Shown: positions 11,132-19,776 of the stretch, one piece after another
Layout of the letters: the number at the start of each line of letters is the position of its first letter
Numbering within the stretch: the first letter of the stretch is position 1
DNA from: Haematococcus lacustris
Lineage: Eukaryota > Chlorophyta > Chlorophyceae > Chlamydomonadales > Haematococcaceae
Reading direction: 5' to 3'
DNA length: 64,000 nt
NCBI GenBank assembly: GCA_030144725.1
Contig: JASKMD010000029.1
Location: 3,089,939-3,153,938 of the forward strand
Made by a program: the position numbers and the translations under genes
Notes under the pieces: model-generated
Told to the model about the DNA's origin: nothing
Database searches by the model: none
What the model saw: the letters and a program-made list of their open reading frames with translations, nothing else

Positions 11132-11430
11132 GGCTACAGCCCAGCCTGTTGCATGCTGACCCACTAGGGCTAGGGTGTGGGGCTACAGCCCAGCCTGTTG
11201 CATGCTGACCCACTAGGGCTAGGGTGTTGGGCTACAGCCCAGCCTGTTGCATGCTGACCCACTAGGGCTAGGGTGTGGGGCTACAGCCCAACCTGTTGCA
11301 TGCTGACCCACTAGGGCTAGGGTGTGGGGCTACAGCCCAACCCGTTGCATGCTGACCCACTAGGGCTAGGGTGTTGGGCTACAGCCCAGCCTGTTGCATG
11401 CTGACCCACAAGGGCTGGGGTGTGGGGCTA
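11132..11430 (+). repeat. 49-bp tandem satellite, about six copies
   Basis: Units start at 11132, 11181, 11230, 11279, 11328 and 11377, so the period is exactly 49 bp. A partial unit begins at 11426. Each unit starts with the small palindrome GGGCTACAGCCC. The array begins right after the hAT-1 stop codon, so it may be the subterminal repeat of that element. Confidence 0.95.
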
Positions 11431-11479
11431 TGTGGGATATGTTGCATTCAGGTCCTGCAAGGGAGTATGCTGTAATTGT

Positions 11480-11615
11480 ATAGAGTTGATTGGCGATTTT
11501 TGCGATTTCTTTTGGTTTATATTAATTAAACTATTAATTAATTGATTATTATATATTAAAAGTAATAAAAAACTCCTGTTTTGGTGTTTTTTATTACACT
11601 GAGTAATACGTCTTT
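11480..11615. other. AT-rich island
   Basis: Sharply AT-rich stretch (runs of TTAATTAA and ATTATATATTAAAA) in GC-rich DNA, downstream of the hAT-1 satellite. A similar but shorter AT-rich patch lies at 15230-15290 near the 3' end of the complete hAT element. It may be the 3' end region of hAT-1. Confidence 0.5.
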
Positions 11616-11689
11616 GGCGAATCGCCCAGCACTGGTCTTGGCCTGTCAAAATGGCAACTTTGCTTGGCTGCAGGTCATCAAGGTCCCCG

Positions 11690-12481
11690 AGGGCGCAGTG
11701 CTGCGCGGCTGCAAGAAGACGAGGCGCAAGCTGCGGGAGCACCTCCGGCTGCGGGCTGAAATTCACTCTTCTTTGGTGCAGCTACCATTGGCACTGGGGG
11801 TGGGTGGGGTGCTGACGCGGTGTTGCGTGCTTGCCGCAAGGTTGTGTGCAGGCCCAGGGGCACAGACCAGGATGGGGGCAGGGTGGTGCTCGTGGATGAG
11901 CACCGCACCAGCCGGGTCAGCTCAGCAGTGAATGGCAAGCAGCCCTGTGAGGAGGAGCTGAACACACTCAGTGCCACAAGGCCTGCAGGCTGGAGGCCCC
12001 CAGCAGGGCAGGTGGAACCCCGCCTGGTGCGCCCAGCCTGGAGCCAGCAGCGTGGCCAGCCAGTGCGGGGCCTGGTGTGGTGCCCTGTAGTGGCCCCCCG
12101 CAAGCCCCCACAGGCCCCACGCAGCAGCCACGAGGCCACACAGCCAGCAGCCTCAGAGCCAGGGCCCAGCACTCCCCCTCCAGCCAAGCGCAGCAAGCCG
12201 GCAGCTGAGCCCACCAAGGGCAAGGGCAAGGGCAAGGCTGCCAAGGCAAAGCCAGCACCACAGCCAGGCAGGTGGCTGGACAGGGACTGCAATGCAGCTC
12301 TGAACATGCAGCGCATTGGGGAGAGCAGGTGGCGTCCACTGGAGCTGTGCTACTGGCCAGACCAGGGAGCTCTGCCAGCCAAGGGCAAGGAATACCCTGG
12401 CCTGGGCTACAAGCGGCTGCGAGACAAGCCACCCAAGGCCCAGCAGCAGCAGCAGCAGCAGCGGCCTGCTGAGGCACAGTA
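11690..12481 (+). pseudogene. Fanzor group B, copy B3 (best-preserved group B C-terminus)
   Basis: Reading from about 11753 in one frame: [21 protein letters not shown], Ruv[21 protein letters not shown] at ~11885-11940, PVRGLVWCPVV, a Pro/Ala/Lys-rich linker with PPPAKRSKP and KGKGKGKAAKAK, Ruv[19 protein letters not shown] at ~12270-12315, [25 protein letters not shown], a Gln run and stop at 12479-12481. The two C-terminal catalytic acids (Glu of DEH, Asp of DRD) are present. No RuvC-I exon was recognised upstream, where the hAT-1 debris lies, so the copy is 5'-truncated or its exons are unrecognised. Only one Cys lies between RuvC-II and the linker, so no standard zinc ribbon is seen. It leads directly into an intact right end. 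Confidence 0.85.
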
Positions 12482-12748
12482 GTGTGTGCCCCCCCCTATC
12501 TTGAGCTGTCATCAGCTTACAATTAGTGCATGTTTTGTCATGACAACTCTACATCATAGCCCTCGGGTCAGGCAATAGTGTAGGTGGTAGGCGGGCTCAT
12601 GTGCCATGTGCACTGGGTTTACTCCACACAGCCCAATCACACTGTTTGAGTCGGATCTAGTTAGTGGCTGCTAGTGGCTGCTAGTGGCACCTAGTAGGTA
12701 CTTCTGATCCGGCTCAAATGGAGGCCCTAGTGAGGGACAAGAGGGCTG
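12482..12748 (+). ncRNA. Fanzor group B right end, candidate guide-RNA locus, copy B3 (reference copy)
   Basis: A 267-nt conserved non-coding block directly after the B3 stop. It has an AGCTG-TCAT-CAGCT hairpin near the start and, at the end, a 13-bp stem TTTGAGTCGGATC (12645-12657) with GATCCGGCTCAAA (12706-12718). It closes with CCCTAGTGAGGG and AGAGGGCTG. Five copies in the window stop being similar at the same base (here 12748), which marks the element end. The RNA role is inferred. Confidence 0.7.
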
Positions 12749-12749
12749 C

Positions 12750-13861
12750 TTTGATGATGATGATGATGTGGCTTACACCGCTTAAGCCGTCAGCCGTTAG
12801 GCTGCTAGGCCGCCCTCCCCCTCTAGGGGTTCGGGACTTTCTGTAACGCACTTCAAAGCAAGGTGCACAAACAAAGGTGCACATGGGCTCAACATGAAGT
12901 CATGCAAATTCTCATTATTGTTCTGTAAAGTCATGGCAAACTCCGGCTGCTCCCTGATGGAACTCGTGGCAGTGCACTCAAAGATGAAATGCATGGCGTC
13001 ATCCACTACCCCCTCTGTGCATCTGGTGCATGTGCGATCAATGAAAGTTACCCCCTCAAACCGAGCCTTCTCCACCCCCAGACCACTGTTGCCTAACCTG
13101 AACCTAGTCAAGCTCGTGCGAACTTCTTTAGATAGTTGTCTGTTAAGCAGGTGTGGTGCCATGTGATTGATGCCAATGCCGTCCCCATGCTTGAACCATG
13201 CAGCATACGAACATCTCTCCCTATGCACCGTCTCAGGCAATCTAGGGTCTTCCTCAAACCCAACCCAACGCCTCCCCCACCTCTCGAGCCACTTCACTTC
13301 CATAGCCTTGGTGCCTAGGACCATGTCCGGGCTCAAGGTGAACTCACCCCCCATCAGCTCTCTGGCGGCAAGCTGGAACTGAGCACTCCAGCTGGCCTGG
13401 CAACCCCTGCCTAACTCCACATCTGCCTTGATGACCCTCATTAGCAGGTCACTGTGGGATAGTTTGGCAGTGTTCCAGAACTTGCATGCAGCCCTAAGCC
13501 AGTAAAGTTGGAGGGGCAGCTGCCCCAACTCATGCAGCACCATCAGGCCTGACACTGAGCCACGTACCCTGGCAGCAAACCTGAGAAAGCTGAGCATGCG
13601 TGTTTGCACTGGGTTGGAGAGCTGCATACCGTGCCCAAGGAAGGCGGTGCCCCATACCTGGCTGCCATACAGCCCTAAGGGGAGCACAAACGCTCTAATG
13701 AGGTGACACAGGGCATAGGGATCATGCAGGACCCCATACTCTCTAGCACGCTTGGTAGGGGGATAGAACTGGTCAGGAAGAGGTTGGCTAACCACAAGCA
13801 CAGGTGAAGGCCAGAGCGTCGTCCAGAAGTGCGGCCAGACCCAACAACACTTATTCAACAA
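12750..13861 (-). mobile_element. LINE-type retrotransposon, 5'-truncated 3' part
   Basis: A single minus-strand frame (12797-13861) encodes the region after the reverse transcriptase core of a non-LTR retrotransposon. It has LYGSQVWGTAF near the N-terminus and a C-terminal Cys/His cluster (CTRCTEGVVDDAMHFIFEC). The catalytic RT motif is missing, as expected of 5' truncation. On the minus strand the copy ends in a (CAT)n run (12753-12768), a plausible 3' tail, immediately beside the end of the Fanzor B3 right end. I found no clear target duplication. Confidence 0.8.
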
Positions 13862-14002
13862 GGAACAATATGTTGGACTGTGGGTAATCTCACTAAGCTA
13901 CTACAAAAAAGTTGTAGCATCCTCGGTCGCACCCTTGATGACTGCAAACCCCACACCGGTGGCACTCTTTTCTGGGGCTAATCTCCCTTGACCACTGGGC
14001 AC

Positions 14003-15387
14003 CAGTGATTCGTTTTTTGCGTAATACGTAACGATCGGAACCAAAAGCTGGTTTTCGAGGCCCGGCTTTCGTTACCGAACGGGCCCTTGCGTTGGCTGGC
14101 CTGGGTTGCTTCGTAACCGCGTTGGCTTCGTGCCATGTCCGAGTTACGCGCAAGGCGGGGGCACAGCGATGGTGTTTGGAAAGCCAATAGGCCCGCTGGC
14201 ACCACGAACAGATTCCAGTCTGAATGGTGCGAAGGCCGGTAGATTTCGGCTTGCAAGGCAACTTGTACCGCGTGCGCTGTACCGCTTGCGACTTAGTCCT
14301 GAACAGCCATCTGCATACCATTCAGAAGCATGAGGACAGCGCCAGACACAAGCAGAACCTTGCAGCCAAACAGAAGAGCTCAGCAGCAGTGCAAGCCTTC
14401 AAGGCTGCGCTCACCACTGGGCGAGACAGAGCTGCAGCAAAACGCAAGGAGCAAATGGAAGATTCAGCCACCGTCACGCAGTTTGCAGCTGTGAAGCTTG
14501 GCAGACCCATGACAGACATTGAGCACACCCCCGACCTCCTCCACCACATTGCAGCTGCAAAGCAGAAGCTGACAGCTGCAGCGCAAGCTGTGGTGCAAGA
14601 CCTGCGACACCGCTTTGTGGCTGGCAGGCATGCCAAGGCCTTGGCAATTGTGTACCCCAACTACTGGGATACCAAACCCAGTGATGAGGACTTCCTGGAA
14701 CGTCTTGAGGCTATCAAGCAGCTCTACTGCCAGCAAGCATGCCTGTCAGATGGCACGGAGGTCCTCCCCTCCTCTGCACACGCAACAGTCCCAATTTGCT
14801 GAAGTCATGCGTGATGCTGCAATCAGCCCAGGCATGGGGATCAGCCAGCTGTGGCAGAGTTTGAGCAAGCAGCCCATCACAGCTTTGGAGAGTATGGCAG
14901 TAGAGCTCTCTGAGTATGGCAGGCTGGCAGAGCTCGCGATGGTGATGGTCCCAGGCTCAGTGGAGGAGGAGCGCATGTTCTCAGCCATGGCATACCTCAA
15001 GGATGACACACGCAACAGGCTCAATGAAGAGCACCTGAATGTGTGCGCCAGGGCCTTCCACACTGTCACACATGGTGTGTCAGATTTCCCATACCACTAG
15101 GCGATTGGGGTGTGGCTGGATGCTGCCAACAAGAAGGGGCGCTATGGTGTGTAAGCTGGCTGTCAAGGGCGGGCTGGTGATGGACTGGTGATGATGATGA
15201 TGGACGTTTGCTTTGATGGAGATGGTGATGTTTTTGCATATAATGCTTTTATATAGTTAATTAATGGTGTAAAAAGGTGTTTTTATTTTTCGTAACCAGT
15301 CATGACCAACCGCGTAACCAGCCATTTGATGGTCCAGGACCCTTCGTGACCAGCATCAGCTTGGCCGTTTTGAAAAACGAATCACTG
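14003..15387 (+). mobile_element. Complete hAT-family DNA transposon (1385 bp) with terminal inverted repeats and 8-bp target duplication
   Basis: The left end CAGTGATTCGTTTTT at 14003 matches the reverse complement of the right end at 15387 over 15 bases. The CAGTG start is typical of hAT elements. The flanks 13995-14002 and 15388-15395 are both CTGGGCAC, a perfect 8-bp duplication. Subterminal CGTAACC-like motifs occur inside both ends, and an AT-rich patch lies at 15230-15290. It sits in the sequence following the stop codon of the diverged Fanzor copy B4, so it inserted after that element. Confidence 0.95.
14224..15100 (+). CDS. hAT element protein: BED-like zinc finger plus dimerisation region, catalytic core absent
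   Basis: The first frame (14224-14802) begins with a zinc finger, CTACDLVLNSHLHTIQKHEDS then ARH, of BED/C2H2 type, followed by basic helical sequence and a YPNYWDTKPSDEDF segment shared with hAT-1. The hAT C-terminal block PGSVEEERMFSAMAYLKDD lies in a second frame ending at 15100. The switch near 14760-14800 is a frameshift or an unrecognised intron. The protein is much shorter than a normal hAT transposase (usually >600 aa) and lacks the DDE core. It is probably non-autonomous or encodes a DNA-binding regulator. Confidence 0.7.
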
Positions 15388-15457
15388 CTGGGCACCTCAC
15401 CAAAACTAACAGCTTAACGCTCTGTAAGGCTAACAGCCTGTGTAAACATGCTAGGCC

Positions 15458-15960
15458 CTATGCATTGTTGCGGGCCCGGCCATCAATATCCCGGCGGTAC
15501 TCCGCAGCCCGGTGCAACCGTTGCTTGACCTTTGCCAGCCGGTCATTGACCCGCTTGTAGCCCTGCTGGTACTCCTTGCCAATGGGGGGCAGAGCCTCAA
15601 GGTCATCCCATTGACACAGCTCTATGGGGCGCTGCCTGCTCTCCCCAATGCGCTGCAAGTTCAGGCACCCATTGGTGTCCCGGTCCAGCCACCTGCCCCA
15701 AGGGGGGGCCTGGGGTCGTGGCACTGGGCCAGGTGCTGCAGGGATGGGCTGGGCGGGTGGGGCCTGGGCTGGGGGAGGGGGGGGGCCTTGGGCAGGGGCA
15801 GGGGGGGGGGGTCCTGGGCAGGGGCAGGGGGAGGGGGGGCCTGGGCGGGGGGGGCCTGGGCGGGGGGCGGGGGAGAAGGGTTGGGCGGCACCTGATGGCC
15901 ACTACCACTGGCGCCTGCAGACATGGGAAGGCACAGCACACGCATTTGATGCACGGAGTC
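15458..15960 (-). pseudogene. Diverged Fanzor C-terminus, copy B4
   Basis: Minus-strand frame 15724-15458 has RuvC-III GRWLDRDTNGCLNLQRIGES, then RPIELCQW, IGKEYQQGYKRVNDRL and a stop. It aligns with the group B end but differs at many positions (DTNGCLNL for DCNAALNI, and no Gln tail). Upstream on the minus strand is a very long Pro/Ala linker (15725-15900), matching the position of the Pro-rich linker in B2 and B3. No RuvC-II was recognised. The sequence after the stop is interrupted by the hAT element at 15387. It may represent a third Fanzor subgroup. Confidence 0.72.
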
Positions 15961-16638
15961 GCATTGTCGCGTGGCGCACACTGCGTCGCGTCGTCAGTTA
16001 GCTTCCGGGGGGCCTAGCCTGTCGTTGAGCTTTGTGGCTTACCGGCTGCACTCTGCGCGGGGGAGACGGGGCGCTTGCGTTTCCTCTTCGGGGTCATATC
16101 AGGGGTTCAGTAACATTATCCAAGCGGAGTGGCCGTGTTGGGATGTGCATCAGGTCGACACTTAACCGGAGTACCGGCACACGGAGTGGGGCGGAAGTGA
16201 GGTCCATTATATTACATTTATAATACATGGTGCTGTCCCCACAGTGGCCGAGTTCTCCAGTGATGGGCTGTGTGGAGTACAGGCTGTAGGTGGTGGTGGT
16301 GCTGGCAGTGACAACTTTACACCTGAAGTGCGTCCAGACCCGGCATGCATTCAGCTCCCTTGAAACCGCCATGGATTTGGAAACACGCACACTCGACTAC
16401 AAAGACTTCAACTAGGCTATTGTGCCAAGCACCCTACCGGCTGCCGGCTTTCTGCGGCTTTCTGCGGCATACCGGCAAAGCTCGTATACATGTCCCTGGC
16501 TTCAACCTGGGCTGAGCCCACAAAGCTGTTCAAAGGCAGCAGGCTTCAAAGGCAGCAGGCTTCAACGTTTGGGTGCTTGGCAGTAAAGCTGCAGTGAACG
16601 CCGTGCAGCCAGCATCATGATGATCAGATCCGCAGTGC
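15961..16638. other. No gene recognised; contains a dispersed repeat (16232-16330)
   Basis: Bases 16232-16330 recur at about 61878-61976 with moderate divergence (shared block from GTGCTGTCCCCACAGTGGC to AACTTTACACCT). Nothing else was recognised in this stretch. Confidence 0.5.
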
Positions 16639-16770
16639 AGACCCACACATCTCAGTGGTGTCGCTCAGTGCTGACCAGGCCAGCCGTGCCCCCTCCTTCA
16701 CATGCCCTACGTGCGCCCTGTACCCTGAAGGCCAGCCACTGAGCTATGAGGAGGCCTGCACACTCTTCAA
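16639..16770 (+). other. Exon-like open segment of unknown function
   Basis: Open frame with VSLSADQASRAP, a TCPTCALYPEG Cys pair and SYEEACTLFK, ending at a GT (GTAGCAGG). It has codon use like a real exon and lies just upstream of Fanzor right end B5, but I do not recognise the protein. Confidence 0.25.
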
Positions 16771-16856
16771 GGTAGCAGGCAGCACTGCTGTCACGGCCAT
16801 TTGCTGGCATCACTCATGTGTGCAGCATCAGCTGCTCAGCTCGTACAATGGCCCAG

Positions 16857-17114
16857 GAGCAGCAGCGGCCTGCTGAGGCACAGTAGTGTGTGCCCCCTAT
16901 CTTGAGCTGTCATCAGCTTACAATTAGTGCATGATTGTCATGCCAACTCTACATCATAGCCCTCGGGTCAGGCAATAGTGTAGGTGGTAGGCGGGCTCAT
17001 GTGCCATGTGCACTGGGTTTACTCCACACAGCCCAATAACACTGTTTGAGTCGGATCTAGTTAGTGGCTGCTAGTAGGCTCAAATGGAGGCCCTAGTGAG
17101 TGATAAAAGGGCTG
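16857..17114 (+). ncRNA. Fanzor group B right end only, copy B5
   Basis: Begins with the last codons of the ORF (Gln/Arg, then PAEAQ and TAG at 16884-16886) and then follows the B3 right end. The stem loop is shortened: the left arm TTTGAGTCGGATC is kept and only GGCTCAAA of the right arm. It ends at the common base (17114). The rest of the nuclease is missing, so this is a severely 5'-truncated copy. Confidence 0.65.
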
Positions 17115-17170
17115 AGCGGATGTCATGGCAGAGTAATTGAGCACGGATAGAAGGGCAGCCAGCATCATGA

Positions 17171-17278
17171 TGATGTAGGTGGTAGGCACTCATGTACCAT
17201 GTCCATGTGCACTGGGTGTACTCCACACAGCCTAGTAACACCATTTGAGTCGGGCCACTAGTGGTCCCTAGTATTCCC
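17171..17278 (+). ncRNA. Fanzor group B right-end fragment (variant stem)
   Basis: Matches the later part of the group B right end from GATGTAGGTGGTAGG to the first arm of the terminal stem, here the GGGCCACTAGTGG variant shared with copy B8 (48324-48397). It breaks off before the second arm. Probably a dead fragment next to B5. Confidence 0.5.
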
Positions 17279-18204
17279 ATAACTCCGTGGTGCGCTGATA
17301 TGACCTAGATTCACAATGGCAGGTGTTTGGCACAGCTGACTGATCCATGATAGCGCACGCATGTTGTTCGCTTTCACGTTCACGCACGCAAAACACATGT
17401 CACACCTTCATGACTACACTATGATGCTTGGCTGAGCAAAATGCTCCCCGCCAGCTTGCACAATCAACAGCACGTGACAGATGCGTAACACGCGAGCAAA
17501 CGTATGCCTAACTGCCATTCACAGAGAAAGCATGGCCAGTGTCAGGTTGCTGCTACTGCACCCCAAAGATGCACTAAATTGACTGGGTCAGCGTACTGGC
17601 ACATGCACAGGGGCAGAGATGACCAGTGGGTTTGCCAGAACCTGCAGGGCCTGACCAGCTGCAGGGATGACTGGCTGCTTGGCAGGGAAAGGGGGTGGCA
17701 GGGCCCCGCGGGACAGCAGCCACTGGGTGTGCAGCATGGCAATCAGGAAGGCCTGGGCTCTGGCTGACAGCCTGGTATCCAGGATGAAACTGGGGAGGGC
17801 TCCCTTACCGCTGACGCTGCCCAGCTTGAGAGCATGCATCTTTGCCAGCTGCTTGGGTTGCTCTGCTGAAACCTCTCATGCAACCATCACACTGTTCCAG
17901 TGCCACTGTGCCAGAGCTACTCATGGAGCTGGCAATGACAAAGCTGGCACCTATGGCGCTTACACCCAGCTAGTCAAGTCTTTGTACCTGCATAACCACT
18001 AGCACCTGGCTGATTCTGAGCCCATTCTGTGCCAGCCCCATCTGGTCATACGTCTGGTCATACATCTGGCAGTCTCGGCTCAGGTGTGTAACACCCAATG
18101 ATGTCCCTGCATTCATAGCAATAAGCCATGTCAGTGTGTGGGCCTCATCTAGATCCATCAGTGATTGTGCACGGGTTGAGGTGCAGCAAGCATCACTGGT
18201 GACC
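17279..18204. other. Rab11 3' flank; long minus-strand open segment unassigned
   Basis: By position this holds the Rab11 3' UTR (minus strand). A TGTAA-type algal poly(A) signal is present on the minus strand near 17960. A minus-strand open segment (17588-17870) has protein-like composition with no recognisable motif. I do not call a gene. Confidence 0.35.
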
Positions 18205-19368
<1,164 letters not shown>

Positions 19369-19524
19369 GTTGCTCCCAGAACTGTGGCGTTGCGAGTACG
19401 CGGTTGCTAGTGCGCGGTGCGCTCGCTAATGTTTAACAACAACACATGCGTGGTGCACAGCAGCGTCTCTTTTTGACGCAGTATAGCTCGCCATATCTGC
19501 ATGCTATCCATTTGAGCCTAACAA

Positions 19525-19776
19525 GTTTTAATCCCTACAGCCCTCATGCAACACCAAAATAAAGCATGAGTTGTAATCAAACACAGGCTGCGAGATCGCT
19601 GTTGTAAAGGCTACTGACAGTGTGCCTAATGCCCACTTCAGCTCAGCCTTCTGGTGTGTGTGCCTCCAGGCTACTACTAGCAAGAGCTCTACCCTACTCT
19701 ATAGCTCTTACTCACACACATCCCCTTTGTGAGGGGTTTGGTATCTTGTTTTCTTGAATTGCCTTGCTGTAGCTGG
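19525..19776 (-). ncRNA. Fanzor group A right end, candidate guide-RNA locus, copy A2
   Basis: Follows the A2 stop codon. Stems: CTCATGC (19543-19549) with GCATGAG (19564-19570), 14-nt loop; AAGAGCT (19682-19688) with AGCTCTT (19703-19709), 14-nt loop. A CCCC/GGGG hairpin lies close to the stop codon. Highly similar to copy A1, and recognisable in A3 where the first stem keeps pairing through a G-U change. Guide-RNA role inferred. Confidence 0.65.

Noticed and set aside
11132..11430. CRISPR array
   Set aside because: The 49-bp units are contiguous without unique spacers. The 11-bp array at 22684-22890 likewise has no spacers.
13866..13905. Target duplication for the LINE copy
   Set aside because: No repeat of the sequence next to the (CAT)n tail could be found at the 5' end.
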